A stretch of DNA of 5,018 bases from assembly GCA_009916335.1 (NCBI GenBank), contig SAAR01000233.1, positions 1 through 5,018 on the forward strand. The letters run 5' to 3'. The translations under genes and the position numbers were made by a program. Positions 1-4,594 of the stretch are shown piece by piece (position 1 is the stretch's first letter; each line of letters opens with the position of its first letter). Origin of the DNA: Erysipelotrichia bacterium. GTDB taxonomy: Bacteria > Bacillota_I > Bacilli_A > Erysipelotrichales > Erysipelotrichaceae. The notes beneath the pieces are model-generated. The model was not told the origin of the DNA. It made no database searches and saw nothing but the letters and a program-made list of their open reading frames with translations.

Positions 1-122
1 ACCATGTTGTGGGCAGTGGTGTTGAACGAGCTTATACACAAAAAGCAATTTATACCAAAGAGATGCGCGCACTCCTTGAATGGTGGAGTGGATACATTTT
101 GGCGATGGTGAATGCCAAATGA
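1..122 (+). CDS. P4-type tyrosine integrase, C-terminal fragment (5' end outside window)
   Basis: Only the last 39 complete codons are present, in the frame starting at base 3 and ending at TGA 120-122. They read H-V-V-G-S-G-V-E-R-A-Y-T followed by a basic/aromatic tail (K-E-M-R-A-L-L-E-W-W-S-G-Y). P4/phage-island integrases end this way: a last-box histidine, about ten residues, the catalytic tyrosine in an (E/R)-x-A-Y context, then an R-x-L-x-x-W-x-x-Y helix. The tyrosine at bases 33-35 is the likely nucleophile that links covalently to DNA during site-specific integration and excision. The stop overlaps the ATG of the next gene (ATGA at 119-122), suggesting translational coupling. The family call is from memory of the C-terminal pattern. 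The arm-binding and core domains cannot be judged. Confidence 0.75.
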   Translation, partial: HVVGSGVERAYTQKAIYTKEMRALLEWWSGYILAMVNAK

Positions 123-820
123 TAAGCTTACAAAAATTAAAAGATACAGACTGGAATAACCCCAAAGAAATAACAGCTAAAGAAATAGCAGAGTATCTGT
201 TTTCATTAATCCAAAAAGGATATGAAGAGCAAAATGATACTATTGAAGTTAAAGCACCTGAATTTGTTATTCATAAACACAATAAGTGTTCAAAAGAAAG
301 GTTGCATACAATAAATTTAGAAATACAAAAACTAAACAATAAAAATGTAAAAAATAAAACCAAGCAAATACAATATGAGTTAAATGAAGGATATAGTCCT
401 TTACTATTTGAAAATGATGATAAGCATATGGAAAACTCTACAGTAAAGGGGTTGCGTGCTGCATTTAAATATAACGATATTTCCGAAGAGCATATAAATT
501 GTTTTTTACCGCCAGCATCTGACATAACAAACTGGAATAAAAAAATTCAAATTACAAAAATAGAAGAAGCTAGAATTGTTGCTAGGCATCTCCGTATGGC
601 ACAGAGCAAAAAAGATTTTTTTCAAAAACTTAGGCTAGGCATTGCAAAACAAACAAGCCAGCAAAAAAGAAATCAGACTCAGTATAAAACCATTACAGAC
701 TGGAATGCAGAAGTCAAAGATGTGATATTCCAAGAATTAATCGCAATAAAAACCTCAAAAGTAAAAGCTCAAAGAATTGCATCAAAATGCGTTTCAGTGA
801 TTAAAAAAATTATCTCCTAA
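119..820 (+). CDS. Unknown protein coupled to the integrase, 233 aa
   Basis: I do not recognise a family. The start at ATG 119 is preferred over the in-frame ATG at 80 because it overlaps the integrase stop as ATGA; the upstream ATG would put 13 codons inside the integrase and has no better ribosome site. The product is hydrophilic and lysine/glutamine-rich, with no signal peptide or membrane segment, so it is probably cytoplasmic; the basic C-terminal third (residues about 170-233) could bind nucleic acid. A weak internal repetition is visible: T-D-W-N at residues 10-13, T-N-W-N at 137-140 and T-D-W-N at 193-196, the first two followed by an I-T and a helical A-x-x-L stretch. Position directly behind an integrase suggests a role in recombination control or an accessory cargo, but this is only context. 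The frame is open for the full length with no sign of decay. Confidence 0.7.
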   Translation: MISLQKLKDTDWNNPKEITAKEIAEYLFSLIQKGYEEQNDTIEVKAPEFVIHKHNKCSKERLHTINLEIQKLNNKNVKNKTKQIQYELNEGYSPLLFENDDKHMENSTVKGLRAAFKYNDISEEHINCFLPPASDITNWNKKIQITKIEEARIVARHLRMAQSKKDFFQKLRLGIAKQTSQQKRNQTQYKTITDWNAEVKDVIFQELIAIKTSKVKAQRIASKCVSVIKKIIS

Positions 821-839
821 CAAAATGTTCATGTCGAAA

Positions 840-873
840 TTTTTGTAACTGACAAAAACTACCCTGTTTTCGT
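840..873. repeat. Nested inverted repeats upstream of the alpA-like gene (operator candidate)
   Basis: TTTTTGT (840-846) and ACAAAAA (852-858) form a perfect 7-bp dyad around a 5-base centre. The right arm is re-used in a second, one-mismatch dyad: ACAAAAAC (852-859) with GTTTTCGT (866-873). No T-tract follows, so a terminator is unlikely. The dyads overlap the proposed -35 box and spacer of the promoter for the alpA/kilA operon, which would suit a repressor operator. Candidate binders in the window are the XRE and HTH proteins; none can be assigned from sequence. Confidence 0.45.
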
Positions 874-878
874 AAACT
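849..878 (+). promoter_or_regulatory. Candidate sigma70 promoter of the alpA-kilA-HTH operon
   Basis: CTGACA (849-854, five of six matches to TTGACA) is followed after 18 bases by TAAACT (873-878, four of six matches to TATAAT). Transcription would begin near 885 and leave a leader of about 25 bases containing the AGGAG site of the next gene. It lies in the only gap (821-910) long enough to hold a promoter for this operon. The match is moderate and no experimental evidence is available. Confidence 0.35.
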
Positions 879-910
879 TATCCTATCTAAACCAAAATAG
901 GAGAAAACAT

Positions 911-1114
911 ATGACGAACAGCATCAACATAAACACAGCAACACCTCAACAGAAGATGAGAGTTAGGCACATAACTAATGAGTTTCCAGTAAGTGCTTCG
1001 ACAGTATGGCTTTATGCGAAGCAAGGAAAACTTACTCCAATTAAAGTTACTGATGGCGTTACCGTTTTTGACAGAACAGAAGTAGAGGCTTTTTTTAATG
1101 GCGGTGTACAATGA
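911..1114 (+). CDS. AlpA/excisionase-like winged-HTH protein, 67 aa
   Basis: This is a small basic DNA-binding protein. Residues about 17-45 give the helix-turn-helix of AlpA/MerR-like excisionases (R-V-R-H-I, then S-A-S-T-V-W-L-Y-A-K-Q-G-K-L-T-P). The following strand pair and F-D-R-T-E-V-E-A-F-F match the usual wing plus final helix. Proteins of this type act as recombination directionality factors or activators of the integrase gene in P4-like islands. The start is secure: AGGAG at 899-903 sits seven bases before ATG 911. Its stop overlaps the start of the KilA-N gene (ATGA at 1111-1114), so the two are co-translated. It heads a three-gene operon and lies close behind the integrase region, as expected for an excision/regulation factor. 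The specific role (excision or transcription activation) is inference. Confidence 0.75.
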   Translation: MTNSININTATPQQKMRVRHITNEFPVSASTVWLYAKQGKLTPIKVTDGVTVFDRTEVEAFFNGGVQ

Positions 1115-1986
1115 GTATAGAGAGTATAACCACTGGTTCTGTCTGCAAACTTTTACCAGTGGCTCAAGCAAGAAACTTGGATGATAGTTTATCACATTTA
1201 GACAATAACATCATTACATGTAAAGGGGCATCGTCCTCGTTACATGTAGGAAATATTGACTATTCTATTTTGGTAGAGTATAAAAATTTTCTTGGTCGTG
1301 ATGAAGCTTTTTTTAACGCTACAAACATCATCAATCAGTACAATTTGAAAGTTTCTTTAGGCGCTTGTTCGCGTAAAAAGAAACTGAATAACTGGCTAAG
1401 AAATAACGATACCAAAGAGATTATCAAAAAGCTTCAGTCTGTTTATGCTCTTAAGGGTTCCAAAAAACTAATTGAGCAAAAAGGAACAGGTCGTTACAAA
1501 TCTACATGGCTACATCGTGAACTTTGGCTACACCTTATGTACTGGCTAGATGCGGAACATAAGATTGCGATTATGCAGTTTGTCGAAATGGTGATGACAA
1601 GTCACGACATCGTTTCCCAAAGCAGAAAACTTATAAAAAGTGACACAAAAGCCAAAAATGATGCAGTATCACTATTGGTTGACAAACTCAAACAAGAACA
1701 TCCCGAATCTAACAGAGCAAGGCATCTTTACTCAAGTACACAGCAAAGGCTCAATCGCTCGATTACAGGGCAGTACAAAGCATTAAATCGTGATGAAATG
1801 ACGGCTGAAGAACTTGCAAACCTTGACGAACTAGAACTTAAGGTTGAATCCTTTATTTTAGAGCATATAGAGACTACTGATTCGCGAGAGATTTGTATAT
1901 CGTTAAATAAGTTCATAGATGACAACTCAATCAAAAAAGAATTGCTAGAGCCGACAAATCATTACACTAAACCAAAGGGGGAATGA
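1111..1986 (+). CDS. KilA-N domain protein, 291 aa
   Basis: Residues about 55-165 form a KilA-N domain, a DNA-binding module common in phages and large DNA viruses. Visible marks are F-F-N-A-T-N (67-72), the L-N-N-W-L helix (92-96), G-T-G-R-Y-K-S-T-W-L-H (125-135), where the family normally has a G-x-G-x-x-G/x-x-T-W-x-H strand-turn, and a W-L-x-L-M-Y-W-L-D core ending near F-V-E-M-V-M. The first 50 residues look like a poorly conserved extension. The C-terminal 125 residues are charged and helical, with no domain I can name, and may be a second module as in other KilA-N proteins. Translation is coupled to the alpA-like gene through ATGA. The family's biochemical role is poorly defined; P1 KilA kills the host when overexpressed. 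A regulatory or replication-linked function is inferred from its place between two HTH genes. Confidence 0.8.
   Translation: MSIESITTGSVCKLLPVAQARNLDDSLSHLDNNIITCKGASSSLHVGNIDYSILVEYKNFLGRDEAFFNATNIINQYNLKVSLGACSRKKKLNNWLRNNDTKEIIKKLQSVYALKGSKKLIEQKGTGRYKSTWLHRELWLHLMYWLDAEHKIAIMQFVEMVMTSHDIVSQSRKLIKSDTKAKNDAVSLLVDKLKQEHPESNRARHLYSSTQQRLNRSITGQYKALNRDEMTAEELANLDELELKVESFILEHIETTDSREICISLNKFIDDNSIKKELLEPTNHYTKPKGE
1214..1249. repeat. Pair of TTACATGTA palindromes inside the KilA-N gene
   Basis: TTACATGTAA (1214-1223) and TTACATGTAG (1240-1249) share the 8-bp palindrome TACATGTA, 26 bases apart, in the poorly conserved 5' part of the KilA-N gene. A third TTACATGTA occurs at 2524-2532 in the polymerase-like gene. 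Three copies of a 9-mer in 5 kb exceed chance expectation, and the close pair could be a tandem binding site, although a coding coincidence is possible. Confidence 0.4.
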
Positions 1987-2193
1987 ATGAAAGCTAAAAC
2001 CGCACAACAAATAGCATCAGCAATACAAATGATGTATCTTGATGGTATTGCTAACCCAAACGATAATGAGCTTGCAAAAGCTACAGGCGTAAATAGAAAA
2101 ACCATACAGAGGCACAAACAATTAATCACAGTAATCAAATTTGCTCTTGATAGAAAAAGCTTCGACAAATGTGTTTTAGTCACCACACGATAA
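1987..2193 (+). CDS. Small helix-turn-helix protein, 68 aa
   Basis: The product carries one recognisable helix-turn-helix at residues about 27-46: N-E-L-A-K-A-T-G-V-N-R-K-T-I-Q-R-H, with the glycine of the turn at 34 and a basic recognition helix. The preceding helix (Q-Q-I-A-S-A-I-Q-M-M-Y-L-D-G) completes a tri-helical fold of the terminase-small-subunit/Sigma70-region-4-like kind. It starts immediately after the KilA-N stop (TGA 1984-1986, ATG 1987), with AAGGGGG at 1975-1981 as a strong ribosome site inside the upstream gene. It therefore belongs to the alpA-kilA operon. The role is probably as a small transcription or origin-binding regulator; the adjacent large inverted repeat beginning eight bases after its stop is an obvious possible target, but that is inference. 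Confidence 0.7.
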   Translation: MKAKTAQQIASAIQMMYLDGIANPNDNELAKATGVNRKTIQRHKQLITVIKFALDRKSFDKCVLVTTR

Positions 2194-2202
2194 CAACTTT
2201 AC

Positions 2203-2274
2203 AAAATGTCCCATATATTCGGGCACATATAGAGAGTAGTAGTACTATATGTGCCCGAGAAGGTGGGACATTTT
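2203..2274. repeat. Two-tier inverted repeat (11 bp + 14 bp arms) before the polymerase-like gene
   Basis: Outer arms 2203-2213 and 2264-2274 pair perfectly (AAAATGTCCCA with TGGGACATTTT). Inner arms 2219-2232 and 2245-2258 also pair perfectly (TCGGGCACATATAG with CTATATGTGCCCGA). They are separated by a 5x5 internal loop, with a 12-base terminal loop at 2233-2244. As RNA this folds into one long hairpin; as DNA it could extrude a cruciform. The A-tract on the left and TTTTT at 2271-2275 make it terminator-like, but the right side also contains the ribosome site and TTG start of the next gene, which suggests an attenuator, a translational switch or a replication-origin structure. Confidence 0.85.
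2260..2266 (+). promoter_or_regulatory. Shine-Dalgarno AAGGTGG that decides the TTG start at 2274
   Basis: AAGGTGG matches AAGGAGG at six of seven bases and ends seven bases before TTG 2274. Half lies in the internal loop and half in the outer 3' arm of the hairpin, so its access should depend on folding. This site, plus the fact that the upstream ATG at 2169 would run the coding frame through the whole inverted repeat, is why TTG 2274 is chosen as the start. Confidence 0.6.
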
Positions 2275-3632
2275 TGTCTGAGTATATCATTTACAAAAAA
2301 GATGATGTAACAATTATCTATAAAGATGGAACCTACTCATGTGGTGGGTTCTCATTTCAATTACAAGATGATTATTTAATTTTTGGAAATAAGAAAATCA
2401 TCATACCAACACGCAAGAAATTATCTACCGTTGAACGATTGTTCTTATCATTGGGAGTACAGATTAGCGTCGTTGATAAAAAGATGGAAGTTGATTTAAT
2501 CAAGCATACCTTTCGAGAAGTGCTTACATGTATGGTTTTATTAGCTATGAAAGACTTAAAAATCATTCATTCCAATTTTACTTTCCAAAAGCAGATGACA
2601 TACGCTGAAAATATTTTGTCGGTCTATCTTAGTGCATTAGATGGAACTGGAAAGATTTTTTCTGATAATCCCCATATAAGATGGTTTAATGAACAAGATA
2701 CACTTCAGTTGATAGCAAAGTTTTTTACAAAGTCATCTTATTACAAGATTGGCTTTCACTCAATGCAATACAAGCCAACAGAGCTGGCAGATAAACTTTT
2801 TTCTCATGCGTTTGAACTGCTAAAAGCAGTCGATTTTAAACATTCAGAAGCAACACTTAGAAATTTAGATTTTATTGTTGATATAAACTCACTCTCACAA
2901 ATTAGGATACATGACACGATGCAGTTATTGTCACATTGTGAACTATATTCTAATGGTTTTGTGATTCGACCCAGCATCAAGGACATTCAATACAGCAGAA
3001 TTTATTCTGTCTTTACAAGCATAAGTTCATCGACGCGTAAAATTCTAGACTATAAAGGCTATGATATTGGCTCAGCATGTCAAACAATATGTATGCAATT
3101 AGTCAAAGATGCATCACTGTATCCAATGCACCAAGCATTAATTCATGATAAAAAGGCTTTTAGAGCAAAGGTAGCCAAAGAGATGGATAAACCCATCGAA
3201 TGGGCAAAAAAAGAACTCAATAGAGCAGACAATAGGAAAACTATACCTGCTCTATATAAAAAATCACAAACGCTTACAGCCTATTTTCACGAAGCAACCG
3301 AAATTAGAAAAGAAATTATCCATGACGCAGAGCCCATTATTCTTGAGAGAGCCACCGAATTAGCAAAATATAAATTTACGAAAGTATGGAATCCTCAAAC
3401 GCAAAAATATGACTTTATTGCCGATGGTAAAAAAGAAACGAGCATATTTTTCTTTATTTGGACGCAATGGGAAAGATTAATTCGCCATGCAATGATGAGT
3501 GCTTTTGCAAACCCTAATGCTTGCCATGAGGTACATGATGCAGTTTATTCTAAAGAAGATTTAGACCCAAGGAACATTGAGGAAATTGTGCTTGAGCACA
3601 CTGGATTTAAAATTAAAATTTCTTGCGAATAA
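2274..3632 (+). CDS. Polymerase-like replication protein (family-A/T7-RNAP-type palm, TV-Pol-like?), 452 aa
   Basis: The TTG 2274 start is preferred (ribosome site AAGGTGG, spacing seven); an in-frame ATG at 2169 would add 35 codons. The N-terminal 250 residues are not recognisable. The C-terminal half carries an ordered motif set. D-I-G-S-A-C-Q (264-270) resembles motif A, with a metal-binding aspartate. N-R-A-D-N-R-K-T-I-P-A-L-Y (316-328) is a possible fingers helix like motif B R/K...Y. A W-x-x-W-x-R-L-I-R-H-A-M-M helix leads into H-E-V-H-D-A-V-Y-S-K-E, whose H421-D422 matches the His-Asp of motif C (compare V-H-D-E in Pol I and I-H-D-S in T7 RNA polymerase). This order and the downstream beta strand fit superfamily-A polymerases. 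Mobile elements encode a divergent branch, TV-Pol, proposed to be a primase-polymerase; that identity is inference. No helicase is fused. It follows three DNA-binding genes, as a replication gene would. A structural fold search would settle it. Confidence 0.5.
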   Translation: MSEYIIYKKDDVTIIYKDGTYSCGGFSFQLQDDYLIFGNKKIIIPTRKKLSTVERLFLSLGVQISVVDKKMEVDLIKHTFREVLTCMVLLAMKDLKIIHSNFTFQKQMTYAENILSVYLSALDGTGKIFSDNPHIRWFNEQDTLQLIAKFFTKSSYYKIGFHSMQYKPTELADKLFSHAFELLKAVDFKHSEATLRNLDFIVDINSLSQIRIHDTMQLLSHCELYSNGFVIRPSIKDIQYSRIYSVFTSISSSTRKILDYKGYDIGSACQTICMQLVKDASLYPMHQALIHDKKAFRAKVAKEMDKPIEWAKKELNRADNRKTIPALYKKSQTLTAYFHEATEIRKEIIHDAEPIILERATELAKYKFTKVWNPQTQKYDFIADGKKETSIFFFIWTQWERLIRHAMMSAFANPNACHEVHDAVYSKEDLDPRNIEEIVLEHTGFKIKISCE

Positions 3633-3636
3633 GGCT

Positions 3637-3774
3637 ATGAAAAAAGTTGAAGAGCTTGCAAAAGAAGATGGTTTTGGGGTTTTACGAAAAACTCGTACAC
3701 CTACTTTATCCACAAATAAATGGAAGCCAATACTGCAACAGTTATTGACTACATACAATTACACGCACACATAA
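3637..3774 (+). CDS. Possible small protein, 45 aa
   Basis: An open frame begins at ATG 3637, four bases after the polymerase-like stop. The frame stays open upstream into the polymerase gene, but ATG 3637 is the natural start. The only ribosome-site candidate, AAGG at 3631-3634, lies just two bases from the ATG, which is too close, so translation would rely on coupling. The product begins M-K-K-V-E-E-L-A-K-E-D-G-F-G and is basic and hydrophilic, with no recognisable motif or membrane segment. It could be a real small gene at the end of the replication operon, a decayed gene remnant or chance. It ends 22 bases before the convergent XRE gene. Confidence 0.35.
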   Translation: MKKVEELAKEDGFGVLRKTRTPTLSTNKWKPILQQLLTTYNYTHT

Positions 3775-3795
3775 ATAGCATAATTTTTGTCTTAT

Positions 3796-4113
3796 TTATC
3801 CAACTTCAAAAAACTTGGCAATTTCGATGTTTAAAACTTTGGATATTTTATAAAGTTGTTCAATATTAAAGTGTTTATTTTCAATAAGAGATTCTGCTTT
3901 AGCGATAGATGATACAGACTTAAAACCAATAGCTAGAGCCAAATCCAACTGCGTAACATCTTTTTCTTTGCGGTATTTTTTTACATTCATACCAATGTTT
4001 TTGTATAAATTGATAATCTCATCACTGGTAATATCCAAAATTGGTAGATTATTCAATTTTTCCCCATAGTGTAATTTTGCTATAAGTTTAAAAGGAATAG
4101 AATCTTTTAACAA
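3796..4113 (-). CDS. XRE-family (Cro/CI-type) HTH regulator, 105 aa or longer
   Basis: Numbered from TTG 4113, residues about 43-100 form a Cro/CI helix-turn-helix domain: N-V-K-K-Y-R-K-E-K-D-V-T-Q-L-D-L-A-L-A-I-G (43-63), with the T-Q-x-x-L-A helix, then K-S-V-S-S-I-A-K-A-E (65-74) as recognition helix, then L-Y-K-I-S-K-V-L-N-I (87-96). The first 40 residues are an unrecognised extension. The start is doubtful. TTG 4113 has no ribosome site, no ATG or GTG lies in frame before the stop at 4159-4161, and the only good Shine-Dalgarno (AAAGGAG ending at 4153) stands six bases from an in-frame ATT at 4146. That start would give 116 residues. It is transcribed away from the small membrane-protein genes and is the likely repressor or switch for that operon. 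The first part of the gene carries a perfect inverted repeat, a possible autoregulatory site. Confidence 0.8.
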   Translation of the reverse strand: MLKDSIPFKLIAKLHYGEKLNNLPILDITSDEIINLYKNIGMNVKKYRKEKDVTQLDLALAIGFKSVSSIAKAESLIENKHFNIEQLYKISKVLNIEIAKFFEVG

Positions 4114-4132
4114 TTCACTATGGGGAAAAATT
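4055..4132. repeat. Perfect 17-bp inverted repeat around the 5' end of the XRE gene
   Basis: AATTTTTCCCCATAGTG (4055-4071) and CACTATGGGGAAAAATT (4116-4132) are exact reverse complements separated by 44 bases. With a one-base bulge the match extends by a further AATT on the inner side (to 4076 and 4112). In the regulator mRNA it would form a long hairpin enclosing the TTG 4113 start in its loop. As DNA it offers two identical oppositely facing sites 61 bp apart, about six helical turns. The arms are not followed by a T-tract in either direction, so an autoregulatory operator pair or an RNA switch is more likely than a terminator. Confidence 0.8.
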
Positions 4133-4152
4133 ACTTTGAAAATAATACTAGG

Positions 4153-4159
4153 CTCCTTT
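4153..4159 (-). promoter_or_regulatory. Shine-Dalgarno AAAGGAG supporting an ATT start for the XRE gene
   Basis: On the minus strand AAAGGAG occupies 4159-4153, near-perfect to the anti-SD. Six bases later comes ATT (4146-4144), in frame with the XRE protein; a second ATT follows directly. The two ATGs near this site (4162 and 4169) open only 4- and 12-codon frames. This implies either a rare ATT initiation codon, as known for infC, or use of the SD by a tiny leader frame. Confidence 0.45.
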
Positions 4160-4186
4160 CATAACCCATTGAAAAAAGTCTATAAG
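4158..4186 (+). promoter_or_regulatory. Candidate promoter for the small membrane-protein operon
   Basis: TTCATA (4158-4163, four of six) and TATAAG (4181-4186, five of six) are spaced by 17 bases. Initiation near 4192 would leave about 25 bases before ATG 4217, including AAGGAG at 4206-4211. The -10 box overlaps that of the leftward XRE promoter on the other strand. A TTGAAA at 4169 with TATAAC at 4194 is an alternative, with a poorer 19-base spacing. Confidence 0.35.
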
Positions 4187-4207
4187 ATATTTTTATAACT
4201 AAAACAA
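4179..4207 (-). promoter_or_regulatory. Candidate sigma70 promoter of the XRE gene
   Basis: Reading leftward, TTGTTT (4207-4202) is followed after exactly 17 bases by TATAGA (4184-4179). Initiation near 4172 would leave a leader of some 25 bases ending in the AAAGGAG site. The spacing is ideal while the -35 box is only a half match. It overlaps the rightward promoter candidate, so the two directions may compete. Confidence 0.4.
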
Positions 4208-4216
4208 GGAGACAGA

Positions 4217-4306
4217 ATGTTGGCAGAATCAATTATCGGGGGAATAGTAAGTTTTTGTATTGTATATTTTTTTGTAAAAACAAAAGATGATGAACTAAAA
4301 AGTTGA
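4217..4306 (+). CDS. Tiny single-pass membrane protein, 29 aa
   Basis: ATG 4217 follows AAGGAG (4206-4211) at five bases, a textbook ribosome site, and the frame ends at TGA 4304-4306. The peptide has a short N-terminus (M-L-A-E-S), one hydrophobic helix at residues about 6-20 (I-I-G-G-I-V-S-F-C-I-V-Y-F-F-V) and a charged tail (K-T-K-D-D-E-L-K-S). A single transmembrane segment with a cytoplasmic lysine-rich tail is the natural reading. It is the first gene of the rightward operon, divergent from the XRE regulator. I do not recognise it. Single-pass proteins of this size include filamentous-phage minor coat proteins (pVII/pIX class), toxin peptides of type I toxin-antitoxin systems and regulatory membrane peptides; none can be selected on sequence alone. 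The strong ribosome site and sensible topology argue for a real gene despite its size. Confidence 0.6.
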   Translation: MLAESIIGGIVSFCIVYFFVKTKDDELKS

Positions 4307-4350
4307 CTGACTAAATTCTATATATCAAGTATTAAATCTGGAGCGAATTC

Positions 4351-4581
4351 ATGGAAAAACTAAACTGGCATGCCATTAGAAATACTATTTTGGCTTTTTG
4401 GATAATTATTAGTGTTGTCTTTATGGTATCTAGCTTTGAGACCAGATACTACAAAGAGATTCCTCTCGTAATAATATTATGGCTAGCAACAACCGCCTTT
4501 GGTGTTTATGTGTGGGACAATGCGTTAAAAATATATACTTTTTTAAAAAATTATTTGGAAAATATTTATCTAAAAAAATAA
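4351..4581 (+). CDS. Small two-pass membrane protein, 76 aa
   Basis: ATG 4351 is preceded by TGGAG at 4339-4343 with seven bases between. Two hydrophobic helices are clear, at residues about 11-29 (T-I-L-A-F-W-I-I-I-S-V-V-F-M-V) and 37-55 (I-P-L-V-I-I-L-W-L-A-T-T-A-F-G). A short polar hairpin (E-T-R-Y-Y-K-E) joins them and the C-terminal tail is basic (ends K-K). The lysine/arginine-flanked ends suggest both termini are cytoplasmic, in the inner membrane. No family is recognised. It sits second in the small-membrane-protein run, 44 bases after the 29-residue protein and 13 bases before the next gene, which has a nearly identical ribosome-site context. Function is unknown; phage morphogenesis, holin-like or conjugation accessory roles are all compatible with size and topology. 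Confidence 0.7.
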   Translation: MEKLNWHAIRNTILAFWIIISVVFMVSSFETRYYKEIPLVIILWLATTAFGVYVWDNALKIYTFLKNYLENIYLKK

Positions 4582-4594
4582 AATGGAGTGAATT

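Noticed and set aside
271..525. Minus-strand open frame opposite the integrase-coupled gene
   Set aside because: Cysteine/serine/phenylalanine-rich product typical of an antisense frame of a lysine-rich gene; no ribosome site or context support.
887..1195. Minus-strand open frame of 102 codons
   Set aside because: It is antisense to the AlpA-like and KilA-N genes, which have convincing motifs and ribosome sites; its product shows no recognisable features.
1962..2186. Minus-strand open frame with a hydrophobic, signal-like product
   Set aside because: It lies opposite the small HTH gene, which has a clear HTH motif and a strong ribosome site; the hydrophobicity is a by-product of the opposite frame.
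2169..2273. In-frame ATG 2169 as the start of the polymerase-like protein (487 aa)
   Set aside because: It overlaps the HTH gene, lacks a ribosome site and would encode 35 residues through the whole inverted repeat, while TTG 2274 has AAGGTGG at seven bases.
3771..3799. ATAAATA...TATTTAT stem between the convergent genes as a terminator
   Set aside because: Seven A/T-only pairs with a 15-base loop overlapping a stop codon is too weak to call, although a terminator would be expected here.
4120..4164. ATG 4120 on the plus strand opening a 14-codon frame from the repeat arm
   Set aside because: No ribosome site and no recognisable product; the ATG is simply part of the inverted repeat.
4303..4335. 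TTGACT at 4303 as a -35 box for the 76-aa gene
   Set aside because: The nearest reasonable -10 boxes lie at spacings of about 10-12 or 21 bases, outside the workable range.
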